Shown: piece by piece, positions 21,780 to 31,834 of the stretch | Numbering within the stretch: the stretch's first letter is position 1 | Layout of the letters: the number at the start of each line of letters is the position of its first letter | From: Isoetes taiwanensis | Taxonomy: Eukaryota > Streptophyta > Lycopodiopsida > Isoetales > Isoetaceae | Assembly (NCBI GenBank): GCA_021234155.1 | Contig: JAJEKV010000157.1 | Coordinates: 530,807 to 594,806 of the forward strand | DNA length: 64,000 bases | Reading direction: 5' to 3' | Program-made: the position numbers and the translations under genes | The notes under the pieces: generated by a model | The model's input: only the letters and a program-made list of their open reading frames with translations | Databases searched by the model: none | Told to the model about the DNA's origin: nothing

Positions 21780-22960
21780 TCAAGGAATTCCATCCACCTC
21801 CTTTGCCTTAAGTTGAGGAGTGGTTTGGGTGAAGAATCTTGAAGGCTACGGTGATCGGTATCCAGCTGAAACTTCCTTCCAAGCCAGATAATGCCTCCAT
21901 ATCCTCAATGCCCCGACAATGGCTAGCAGCTCCACGATCATGGGTTGGGTAGCGTTGCTCGGCGTCGTTCATCTTCTTCGAGTGGTGGCGACTACCCTTC
22001 CTTCTTGCATCAAGGCTGCCTTTTGTTGCTATCTTGCTTGCATCTGTTGCTACCAACTTATCTTTAGTCGGATCCAGGAAGAACAAACTGGTGTCTTTGT
22101 TGTTAAGGCCTCTTTAAGCTTCTCAAAGAAGCTTGGACTTTCTCTAACCAATGGCTAGTCAATCCTTAATCTTCTTGGCCTTAGTGAGGTCCGGCCGGAG
22201 GGGCGCCCACTTAGCAAAGTCCTTCATGAACTTTACGTAATATCCCGCCAACCCGAGAAAGCTTCTTACTTACGCCACATTCCTTGGAGCTGGCCAATCA
22301 ACTATTGCCTCAATCTTAGATGGATCTGTGGAGATTCCCTCGGATGTTACTACATGCCCCAAATACTCCACTCGGCTGTTGCAAAGTGGCACTTAGAGAG
22401 CTTCCCATACAGTAGATGGCGTCTCAACTTCTCCAACACTTTCGAGATCGACAATGCTCCTCAAGGGACTTCTTTGTAGATTAGGATGTCGTCGAAGAAG
22501 ACAATAACAAACTCATCCAAGAAGTCTTTGAAGATGTCGTTCATGAGGCGCATAAGCGTTCTTTGGAGCATTCGATAGTCCAAAGGGCATTCTTGTAAAC
22601 TCAAAATGACCATACCGCGTTACGGCGGTCTTATGGATATCCTCTTCTTTTATTCTTATCGATGGTATCGACCTCAAATCAATTTTAGAGAATACCTTTG
22701 CTCCTTATGGCTGGTCCATTAGATCATCGCCCTTGGCAATGCATACTTGTTCTTTATCGTCCGCTTATTAAAATTTGGCGATAGTCTATACACATTCTTA
22801 AGCTCCCATCTTTCTTCTTCACAAAAGAGTATAGGTGCTCGAAAGGAGACACACTTGCTCTTATAAATCCAAGCTCGAGCAATTCCTGGTATTTGTTTCT
22901 TGAGCTCAATCAATTTGGGGTGCTCATTCTATATGGGCCTTCTTTGGTAGGCCGCATCCC
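21780..22960 (-). pseudogene. Gypsy reverse transcriptase and RNase H (decayed)
   Basis: The minus-strand text at 22913-22719 corresponds to the RT fingers (LIELKKQI, then frame-shifted FIRAS-type and FVKKKDGS-like words, [13 protein letters not shown]). Around 22490 the + strand complement of VFFDDILIY-like sequence can be made out, so the RT core appears present but frameshifted. The frame 22086-21808 (FFLDPTKDKLVATDAS, then HHSKKMNDAEQRYPTHD) corresponds to the RNase H segment. Unlike the element at 3.4-14.6 kb, the RT core here is not deleted. Confidence 0.65.
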
Positions 22961-23038
22961 GGAGCCAATGTGATCTCACATTCCACACCCCTATAAGGTG
23001 GCATTTGCCGGATTTCATCCGGAAATACATCCTTGAAC

Positions 23039-23737
23039 TCACGAAATAAGCCTTGCTATCTGCCTGGGCAACTGATTCCCCTTTGGGTCATTTCCCTCCT
23101 GCTTGCCTGGCTCAACTGATTCCATCCTCAAGATGTAGTCCACCTTATTCTTTTCTATACTCTTCCTTAGCTGCTTCAAAGAAATACACTGCATGGGAGA
23201 ATCTAGCTTCTTACCTTTCACTATCAATTTGCTGCCATCTGGTGCCGTCATGGTGACTTCATTCCGGTCGCAATCAATCATGGCTTTGGCTGGCTTCAAA
23301 AATTCCATCCCCACTATCAGATCATATCTTCCGATGTCCATGACTTCTGCTCCCATCGGCCACTTAGCCCCACTAAGGTCTATGTCAAAGGTGATCCTCC
23401 TCCCCTTAGTGTGCCGAATGGCGCCGTTTGCCATAGCTACTGGCCTTGGCTTAGACTTCAATACCTTGTTCTTCATTAGAGCAGCCAATCTAGGAGATGC
23501 AAAATTATGAGAGCTACCTGTATCTATGAGGACTACATAAGGATTACTATCTATGATCCCATCCGCCGCGATGACAGTCGACTGATTCTCTATATCACCT
23601 GTCTCAATGTTTGCACATATGTGGCACTCACCATCTATGAAGTCCCGCCCTGGCCTTTCGTAGGTCCTCGGTAAAACTACGTTGGGGAGTCCCAATCCAA
23701 GAGTTACGCCAAGGCCGACCGCATGACGAATGGACAA
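23039..23737 (-). CDS. retropepsin-like aspartic protease domain
   Basis: A 232-codon open frame on the minus strand. The active-site motif VVLIDTGSSHNFAS is intact (about 23537-23495), followed by the second conserved strand DLIVGMEFL at about 23325-23300. In an active copy this protease cleaves Gag-Pol. The frame starts inside the polyprotein, so the ATG shown is not a natural start, and it is separated from gag and RT by frameshifts. Length and motif order fit the Ty3/Gypsy protease domain well. Confidence 0.8.
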   Translation of the reverse strand: MSIRHAVGLGVTLGLGLPNVVLPRTYERPGRDFIDGECHICANIETGDIENQSTVIAADGIIDSNPYVVLIDTGSSHNFASPRLAALMKNKVLKSKPRPVAMANGAIRHTKGRRITFDIDLSGAKWPMGAEVMDIGRYDLIVGMEFLKPAKAMIDCDRNEVTMTAPDGSKLIVKGKKLDSPMQCISLKQLRKSIEKNKVDYILRMESVEPGKQEGNDPKGNQLPRQIARLIS

Positions 23738-23861
23738 TCATGTGTTGATTGCCTTACTGGCTGGAAGCACTGAAGCATAACTTTTTCTCAATGCATTCTC
23801 GTCTCTTTTCCTTGACAACCGTCTAGGAGGCGGCTTAAGAGCGCCCCGATGCGTGCGTGGC

Positions 23862-24893
23862 TTACGGTCCCCAAAAGCTTTGTTCGACCCTTACCTTTAG
23901 CTGTGACTCCACGATGGTGTAGGCTGGCGATTGCTTACCCTGATATTGCCCCTGATACTGCGCTGAACTCTTACCCCTGAAGGTTGACTGTTTCTCTGCT
24001 GGAGTTGCTGGTGCCTCTTCCAAACTTATAGCTTTATCTTCGGCCTGTGCAACTGACTTCGGGTTGATTGCTCTAACAAGCCTCTTGATATTGCTGTTCA
24101 ACCCCTCAATGTAAGTATCCACGGCTTGCCTCTCACGAGACTCGGGAACATGCGGCTGAGCCTCATAAATTCTTGGTATACTTAGCCAGCGATAAGCTAC
24201 CACGATTCAACACTGTAAAGCTGGCGAATCGTCTACTAGTATGAGATCTTGGCACATAGTGCTTGCGGAAAGCCTTGATGAAGGTCTTAAACCTGCAATT
24301 GTTCCTCTTCAGCTTGTTGGACTTAGCATATCCCTTCCACCGGATCCTTCTTGGGTCCAATAAGGTTAGCTGTAGCAACTTTCCCTATGTCCTTGTCTTT
24401 CATACCGTATGAGTTGCCAAATTCTTCCATTTCATCAAGCCATGCTTCAGCCTCCATGCCTGATCTGTCTTTCCCTGAGAACTGGCCGAGCTTCCTTGTC
24501 TTCCATACATTGCTCATAGCACTATCCACCTTTTTCTGATAGTCATCTGTCTTTCTTGCTCTTTTCCTTGCTTTAGGTGTGCACCGGTATTTGAGCCGGT
24601 GCCCTCCTTGGAAGAGCTATCGATGAGCTGGAGCTAGATGATGATGGACTCCTGGTTCTCCTCTTCCTTCTCCTATCCACGACATTCCCCAGGTTGCCCT
24701 CCCTTCTGGCTGAGGGGACTTCGTCACCACCCGGAAAACAAGGTGGAGGTGGAGGACCATCTTCCTGTGCATTCATGAGAGGTGTCGCCCAGTTGATGAG
24801 ATGTTGCATTTGGTTCCTCATCTGCACCAACCTTGCGTTGACTGCCTCTGGTGACATATCCTGCTCAAAATCTTCTTGTTCTCTGCCAAACAA
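23862..24893 (-). pseudogene. gag of the minus-strand Gypsy element (three overlapping frames)
   Basis: Frames 24893-24573, 24529-24323, 24378-24163 and 24203-23862 together form one gag. It has a Pro/Ser/Arg-rich start (PPPPPCFPGG, RRRKRRTRSPSSSSSSSS), then the retrotransposon gag domain: FSGKDRSGMEAEAWLDEME, KGYAKSNKLKRN, FIKAFRKHYVP and SLAKYTKNL (the usual F...F...Y.P and the 'Y...F..L' end). The C-terminal part is Gln-rich (YQGQYQGKQSP). I could not find a clean CCHC knuckle. It needs about three frame corrections. Confidence 0.75.
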
Positions 24894-25564
24894 GTTCCTT
24901 GGTACCCAATTGCGTGGTCGGTGCTGGTCTTGAGATCCTGCACTTGAGTTCCTTGCTGCAAGGATTGATCATCAATACATTTTATTTGGGTTAGATGTTG
25001 ATCAATTTTACTTGCAATTGAATTATCTTTAGTTATAAGAAATCATACAAAGCCTTACATTGACAAAACAGTTAATAGTCATTAATACATAAGGATTACA
25101 TGATAAGGTAGATATATCTTAGCATAATGGGTACACGAAACATTTAGCACAAAACTTAAGAAAATTTCACAATTATTCAGTGGCCTCGAAAGCCGAAGAA
25201 GTTCTTGACATCCACGAATCGGAGGCCTTTGCCGAGGTTGCATAAAGATGTTCCTCGTCGATCTTCCTTCAAGTGCTTTCGGGCCATCTCCGGTTCAGGA
25301 AGTTAAGTGTCTTTGTTCTTTGCTACCAGAAAAGTGTTGCGTCCCCTAAGGTGCCCTCTCACAAAGTCGAGGCAATGGAGCCTTGACCGCCTCGTTGAAA
25401 AGAATGATGTGATCGGCATGGGCATATATCTTCGAGTCTTTGCCCGGCCCGAGAGTGCTATGAGAAGTGCCACGGATTTTCCCCTTGGGGCTGAACTCCT
25501 TGTGGAAGACTATCATTTGCCCTTGCGAGGGTGGAAGATAGTAGCAAAGTCGTCGTGCCCTTCC

Positions 25565-26351
25565 CTACGCCTCGCGATCCGGTGCCCTTCCCTCATTTGC
25601 TTCACCGTAGGCATCCGCGCCATCGGTCTTCATGATCCCTCCACATCTTTGGTTGCATTGTCCAAGTTGATCTTTGCTGGACCCTTCCCTCATGCTCGGC
25701 TCGGAACGGGTGCGCTTGAGCTTGGGCCCTTCCCACGGTTTGTAGAGTGTGCTTTCGTATCTGCTTTGGAACTCCTCCTGCGAGATGATAGGTTCTCTTT
25801 GTCGATAGATCTCCCTTATCTGGCGATAGGCTGCTATGTCCGACATTGTCTCCCCAAAGCATAAGAGTGTCTCATGACTCCCTTGGAATCTCCTGGTATG
25901 AGTAGTCGATGAGGTCTGTGCTCTTCCCGTGTGCTATCATGCCCAAGAGCTCGTCGATTCGAAGACCCTGTTCCTGACAGTAGGACAAGTTGAGGATGTC
26001 ATTCGCAAAAATGTACTCCTCCCCGTCGATGACTATCGGTGACAAAGCTGTGATGCCGACTGGTGGGTCGGTAGCTGTTCTCACGTCGTCGTCATGCCTC
26101 AACGCATACCTCCGCATTCTTGTTGCCTCCCTGCTCTCCCATTCTGGGTTCTGCTCCCCTAGCTGCTCGTAGTCTTCATGGATCTGTAGAGATGGTGCCC
26201 CTGACGTCGTGCCATAGTATTCGTAGGCGGAGGACTCTATATTCAGGATTTGATCCTGGGCCCTACGGGTATCAAGTGGCGCTAAGTCTAAGGGCTGAAC
26301 AGAGGGTTCCCCTACTTTGTTGATTGACTTATAGTGCATGAAGAGGGGCAA
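25565..26351 (-). CDS. pre-gag ORFs of unknown function
   Basis: Two adjoining minus-strand frames lie between the PBS and gag: 26351-25872 (159 codons) and 25846-25565 (93 codons). The first is acidic and hydrophilic (HEDYEQLGEQNPEWESREATRM, then VIDGEEYIFANDILNLSYC). The second is charged (YRQIREIYRQREPIISQEEF). The composition looks protein-coding rather than random. A further frame at 26947-26468 (HLFDLHATLTRTPYYTDIMC..LPWEVRLSLLGEGIGF) may be part of the same gene. I recognise no domain. They could be an extra element-specific ORF upstream of gag, or a captured host sequence. Confidence 0.45.
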
Positions 26352-27003
26352 GGGGCATCTGATTTGAAAAGGTACCTATGCCTATTATAATGCAGGTCAT
26401 GTAATCGGGCATGGTCCTAGTCCTATCCCATAGCCGCTTCTTGCCTTTGGATCCGCCAACTCTCGACCTAAGGCTTGGGTAAGTGTCTCAAGGGAAACCC
26501 AATTCCTTCCCCTAGGAGGCTGAGTCTAACTTCCCAAGGCAGGACCTGCTGGTCATATTGGCACATAATGTCCGTGTAGTAGGGTGTTCTAGTCAAGGTT
26601 GCATGAAGATCAAACAAGTGATCAAACAGAGAAGGCTTGATCTGAGGAAGGCGATGGATATGGCTTGCAAACATTGTACCATCTCGAAGTTCTTTGGGGC
26701 CATTGAGCAGGCAAGGGTGTAGAAAATGGCTTGCAAGGATCAGTGGAGGTTCAGAAAATCGCCTAAGGGGCTGGGAGCAGTTCTGTAGAAGGAAAAATGG
26801 CAAATGGGACCTATTTTTATAGACTATGGGTGACCTCGAGGTTCGTGCAAAAAGGTGCCTACCTAAGACGGCCTTGGTTCTATGGCTCTGGATGTCCAAA
26901 TGAACTATCATGAAGTGCAAACTTAAGCAAAACAAAGCAAGAAACACTACATGGCAATTTGTTGGATCAAATTTGGCTAATTTGGGCCAAAGATGGGCTG
27001 ACC

Positions 27004-27300
27004 CGGGTGAATCAGCGGATGGCCTCAGCGTCCCTGTGACGCTTGACAGCGTTTGTTTGCGGTCTCACCCGGTTGGCCTGTTTTGGGCCAATTTTTGGTC
27101 ATTTCTGGGAATTTAAAGATGCTAATATGGCTAATTGGGCCAATTCTAACCTAACTAGCAACTTATTTTGAGCAAAACTGACATCTAAAAGCATGATTTT
27201 GGGCCCAGTCGGGTGAATCCATGAAGCTTGGCATAGCGTCGGGGCAGAGGCCTTAGGCGCGGTCTCACCCGGTTGGCCCAATTTTCAGCATTTTTGATGA
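27004..27300. repeat. diverged tandem repeat in the element leader
   Basis: Two units about 200 bp apart (27004-27110 and 27208-27300) share CGGGTGAATC and the identical string GCGGTCTCACCCGGTTGGCC, each followed by a T-rich stretch around CAATTTT. The function is unknown. It lies inside the leader of the 13-kb element. Confidence 0.6.
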
Positions 27301-27938
27301 TTTTTTTGCCAAAATTTTGTTGTAGTCATGATTTCTAGGGTGTTTCTAGACATGCTATGAAGAATTCTACCACAATTGGGTTCTATTTCCTATATTTCAA
27401 GCATACAACATTTTTCTAATTTACAGAGGGAAAGTAACTTTTATATTAATAAGAAACACAATTACATGGGAGTTCTCTTTTCTAACAAAATTTACAAAAT
27501 TTGAGGCCTAAGGCCTCTCTCTGCGAATCCTCCGTGCTAAGTGAATATCCTTAGGCATAAGGGTAACTCTCTTAGCATGGATAGATGAAGGTTCCCTTCC
27601 TCGAAGAGCTGGACCAGCTCGCCCGGAAGCCTCTTGGGGGGCCGGGTCATTAGAGGGGTAACCCTATAATCGGTAGGAGCTAACGCAACACCCTCTCTAA
27701 GGAGGCATTTCGAAGGGCGCCTTCCTTATCGAGGAGATTCGTGCACATCACGGAAGTCCGAATCTCCTAAACTTTATGTGTATGTGATGTTAGGCCCGTG
27801 GTGAACCCTCTTGGGTTTTTTCGGCCTAGGTGGGGTGGCTTGGGCTGGTTCTTCTTGACCCCGCCCCTCCCGACGTATTTGCACCTCCGGGCAATACCAC
27901 TCATTGTACCTCGTCCAGCGGCGAAGGTACTCCTTGTA

Positions 27939-28428
27939 TCACCACCATCTTCCGCTTAAACTTCGGTCTGCTTTGGGCGCTTGAATGCGCTCCCCTACCT
28001 TTTGCTTCTTCACCACCTTAGGTGGTTCCGGCCCACTGGGGTAGGGGTGGCCTAGCGTCGGGGGTCCTGCTGCCCCTCCTCCTCCTCTTCCTCCACTTGT
28101 GGCTCCTCCTCCCGTGAGGGGCTCTTCAATAAGCAAGCGGTCCGGCCCGGGCCCGTCGTTCCTTCTCTTCGTCGCCTTTCTTGCTCTCTCGGCTCCCTTT
28201 CAGCTCCGCTTCTTTTGGCGACCCTCTCCTCTGGCCACTCTGCGACTTTTCCTTCCCCTTCTTTTTGGGCTTTGAAGGGGCAGCTTCTTGAATGGTGGTG
28301 GTCTTTGCTCCTCCACTGTTCTTCAACTGTTCCTCCACCTCGATTGTGCGAGGCCCAAAGTGGCGGCGACCGTCAGTTCTTTGTGTTTCTGCCGGCGAGG
28401 GGCTGCTCTTTGGGGCTGCTCTCGGCAT
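27939..28428 (-). CDS. basic Lys/Glu-rich leader ORF of unknown function
   Basis: Two overlapping minus-strand frames (28428-28126 and 28136-27939). The first is strongly charged (PSKPKKKGKEKSQSGQRRG, RESKKGDEEKERRARAG). The second is Gly-rich, then basic (SGGRGGGGAAGP, PPKVVKKQKVGERI). They lie about 0.75 kb downstream of the PBS on the element's coding strand and far upstream of gag. The high GC content of this stretch (unlike the AT-rich parts left and right) makes long frames easier by chance; the + strand frame 28215-28739 overlapping it is judged to be a shadow. Confidence 0.3.
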
Positions 28429-28739
28429 CGTGGCTCACGGTCATTGCTGCTGGCTGGCGAGGCGATTCCGCCGCCTCGGGCTTCGGTAGAAGGTGCTTTC
28501 GGGAACTTTCTTCACGTCTTGGACCGGCTGCTACCAGCCAGAGGTGGGGTGCTTCGCCAAACTTCCCTAGCTGTTTTGTTTTGGTCGTGCCATATCTTGT
28601 GGTTCGGGGGAATGGGTGGCGTAAATTTGAGCAAGAGAGAGGTGAAGGTGAAGGGTTGAGAGAGAGAATGAGGTGTCAGATATTTAAAAAGGAGGGTCCC
28701 TGGGAATATTCTCCTACCATAATTACCCCTATTTATTAG

Positions 28740-29157
28740 CCCCCCCTTACTAATTACACCATATTTAGCAATTATTTAACTATTAATGTATAAATTAAAC
28801 CTATATTAATTAATATTATACCTTAAATTTTCGAATTTTTCTAATGGTTTGAAGTGCTAATTATGAATTTGCGCCATTTTTCACCTGGGTCTCCGATTGG
28901 CATGATTCTTCGACCCATTTTAGGTGAAATTTGATGCAGATGCATAATTTTCACTCCAAATTTACTAGAAGATGAGTTTGACTCACTCAACTTTCGTCTA
29001 ACACTTAACCTAAGTCCTGACCCACTACCTAGGAGATTTTTTTTTTTTTTCCCATTTTCGCGGTTCCATGGTGGAAATGTTTATTTCACACCCCTATAGG
29101 CCTGTTAGACTACTTCATGGTTATGGTCAGTGCTAGTTCTTGGTCAACCAAGAACAT
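28740..29157. other. AT-rich untranslated leader next to the PBS
   Basis: No ORF or domain is seen. It contains a poly-T run at 29039-29050. On the coding (minus) strand this is the first part of the transcript after the PBS. Confidence 0.5.
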
Positions 29158-29169
29158 CGCTCGATACCA
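29158..29169 (-). promoter_or_regulatory. primer-binding site of the minus-strand Gypsy element
   Basis: The minus strand reads TGGTATCGAGCG one base after the LTR end. It resembles the initiator tRNA-Met PBS TGGTATCAGAGC with one base missing. This fixes the direction of the element. Confidence 0.75.
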
Positions 29170-29170
29170 T

Positions 29171-30808
29171 TGTGACGGCTCCACGCAAAGCGTGCGGCGC
29201 GTACGTACACTTCGGCGAGAAATCCCCATCCGGCTCAACAACCGCATGGGCCCGCCCGTCTACCCGCACTCACGAGGTGACTCTTAGTGCGGGGAAGGGA
29301 ACACTGAAGGTGTCTTAGCGCCCTTCCCCTATGGGCTCCTATATAGTGAGCGATAACACGTCCGTAACTAGCATCAACATATACAAATACTACCTCGAAG
29401 GGTAGTGCATCACACATAAACCAAGGCAAAGATGATAATCACGAACCATAAAACATGAGAGCTCCTACCGGCTCCGGACTCGTAAGGAGGATGGCTGGAC
29501 CGGCTAGGCCTCAAGATAGAGCGTAATCGAGTCATGGCAATGGCGCAGGGGGCTGGCATAGAACAATGGCTAGGGTTGACCACTCCATCCGCCCCTCACA
29601 TTGCATACTTTGCAAATGGGCTAGATCAGGCTCGGACGGGACTCTAGCCTTCGGATCACACGCAATCCCATGGCATCACCCATCGGGACTACTCGAGTTG
29701 CATCTCCCCGGTCCGATGAGGCGAGGAAGGGTTGCATCTCCCCTTCCGGGATCTAGAGGTGCATGCTAGAGAATCGTGGCGACACACGATTTCGTGCAGA
29801 TGAACCCCCAAAACGAGAGCCAAGCCAACACTTGCGGCTCAGAGGCGAGGCAACACCATTGCCCCAGGAGGTGTCGGACCCATGCTCGGCCCACACGAAG
29901 TGACCGACCATAAGCCTAGCCCACTATGGGATCCCCCGAAGCCCCCACTCGGCAGGGATCCTCCCTCCACTTTCCCTCTAGCCCGTTATATGGTGCTGGA
30001 GTCATATCATAGCCTCAATAGCCCGGTGGGCTCCTATGCACAGGCGCAACTAATAGGAACTAAGGGATCTACTCTAGGAGCATACTACATATGGCTCTAG
30101 GTCTCTACCCCCCTTCCCAATACAAGAGGAGCAAACATGATCAACCATCATCACATAATCATCACATCATGAGAATAATCATAAGAAGAACATCTTAACC
30201 TAATCATACAACTAACTAATGGTTAGGGTTCCTTGATTAGGGTTCAAGATGTTGAATATGGGTTCTAGGATGGCTCTACTCTAGATACAAGATACTAGCA
30301 CATCTGGAATGCTAATTCGGATGAGCTATCACAACTACTATCCTACATACCTGCCTCCTCAAGCTCTCCCTCCAGATCAGGTGTGCCTCCATGGTCTCCG
30401 GGCTCACGAGATGCCGCTCCTACTCCAAGAACGAGTCTACCCTGCTGGGGCTGCTGCACCAGTCTATGCCACAACAAACGATGTTCGAAACGGGGTTTCG
30501 AACGAGTAGGTGAGTCTCTGGGTGCTAGGGCTGGAAAGAGGTCTAGGGTTAGGGTTTATGCCTATATAAGTTAGGTCCACCTAGGATGCCACGTGGCACC
30601 AATCGGGTGAGTCCTGTGTGGCGGTGCCCCAATAGGTTAAGGCCACGTGGATAATGGCTTAACCTATGGTTGGCTAAGTTATGAGAATAACTTAGCCATG
30701 CCCCCTAGTGCCACAATCTATGGTATACAAGGCTATGAAGATAGACTTGTATAGTGACGGATCCAGGAATATACGTATTTATGACGTATATTCCCCTGGA
30801 CCGTCACA
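29171..30808 (-). repeat. LTR (5' LTR of the minus-strand element)
   Basis: 1638 bp, same termini and orientation as 17652-19298. On the minus strand it drives transcription leftward into the PBS at 29169-29158. The terminal palindrome is conserved base for base at 30754-30776 / 30784-30807, whereas the opposite-end hairpin is altered (around 29191-29210). Confidence 0.92.
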
Positions 30809-30813
30809 TTCTT

Positions 30814-31250
30814 TTATTATCTAGTTGTATCACTTTGAGCCTAGCTTAAAAGAACTCCTATCGACTTTACAATATCATCAAGCTCACAAATTTCTAAAGC
30901 ACGTGCAAAGTTTTAGGTGCTCTTCCCAGATGAACCCCGAAAATGACTAACAAGTTGCTTTGCAATAACCACAACGTACTGCAACTTGTTACACTCTATT
31001 CTCTAGATATGTTAGCAAGCATATTCAACTATAGTATTTCAAATTATAGATTCTATAAGTAGAGGTACACCCACGAAGGTTGATTCCTTGACCTTAATCC
31101 TAGATTGTATATATCTGTAAACCGTAGCCACAACCCGGAACTAAAGAACTTGTATGCCTCAAGCTAGTCAATCCTTCATGAATTTCCAACTTCCCTTAAT
31201 TCAACCAAGATCATACTTGGTATTCATAAGAAAGCATTAAAACAATATGT
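30814..31250. other. AT-rich flank, no gene
   Basis: Right flank of the 13-kb element. No ORF, repeat or motif can be supported. Together with the flank ending at 17646 it would have been continuous before the insertion. Confidence 0.5.
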
Positions 31251-31259
31251 ATAACTTAC

Positions 31260-31797
31260 CACTAAATTTTATCATGAAATCTTTTAATTCCCTTAGCCTA
31301 AACCTTGCTTGACGTGCTGCACCCCCAGTCATGGCCACAGAAGATGGGCCAGCCTGGGAAAACCAAGGCGAGGGGCCGCCATGCAAATGGTCCCGATCAG
31401 CCATCATGGACAGGGGAGAGTCATCCTCCATGAAGAAGGAGGCTCGGGCTAAGGCTAAGGCCCCCTCAGCGCGGCCAGCCCGGCCGGAAGGGATTGATTG
31501 CTCAGACCACACAGGAACTCCCCGCCTCCGGAGAATTGGAGCCACGCCAAAGCGGGCGTGGAGGCTAACAAAGCGTTCACCGGGCTGGCATGGCGGTGGA
31601 GATGGAGTCCTCGCACCCCATGTGCTCGAAGGCAACCGGTGGTCGGTGAAGAACCGCATCACAGTTCGAGACCCGCGACACAAAGACGTAGAAGATGGCC
31701 TTGACCGCACACGCCAAGCAAAGAACAAAGGCGTGCAGAGCTCGGCCGACATGCGGGCCCGCCAGACTCGTGGTTCATCACACCGACACCATGACAC
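31260..31797 (-). CDS. candidate first exon of an unidentified host gene
   Basis: A GC-rich 180-codon open frame on the minus strand, ending at a textbook donor site (..AAATTTAGTG|GTAAGT, GT at 31259-31258). Tandem ATGs at 31407 and 31404 would give a start reading MMADRDHLHGGPSPWF followed by ARQARFRLRELKDFMIKF. An upstream start at 31797 would lengthen it. I recognise no family. Downstream exons would have to lie left of the 13-kb element, and I could not find them. The + strand frame 31331-31822 is the competing reading. A promoter-proximal CpG-rich exon is an inference from composition and the splice site only. Confidence 0.3.
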
Positions 31798-31834
31798 AGA
31801 GAGGAGCCGGGCAATGCACTAGACTAAAACGTAC

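Larger units (their letters stand above)
17652..30808 (-). mobile_element. 13-kb Ty3/Gypsy chromovirus, minus strand
   Basis: A complete element bounded by TGTGACG...CGTCACA LTRs and flanked by the 5-bp duplication TTCTT (17647-17651 and 30809-30813). On the minus strand the order is LTR (30808-29171), PBS, a 4.2-kb leader with unexplained ORFs, gag (24893-23862), protease (23737-23039), decayed RT (~22960-22150), decayed RNase H (~22090-21780), integrase (~21560-20300), chromodomain-like end (~20350-20160), a non-coding segment, PPT and LTR (19298-17652). Long identical stretches between the LTRs indicate recent insertion, yet gag-pol is broken in many places. Confidence 0.92.

Noticed and set aside
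25307-25864. 185-codon + strand ORF inside the 13-kb element
   Set aside because: It lies on the non-coding strand of the element, opposite a minus-strand frame of better composition, and has no motif. Treated as a shadow.
28215-28739. Overlapping 174- and 123-codon + strand ORFs
   Set aside because: GC-rich stretch with long frames on both strands; the translations are Leu/Ser/Trp-rich without any domain. Antisense to the element.
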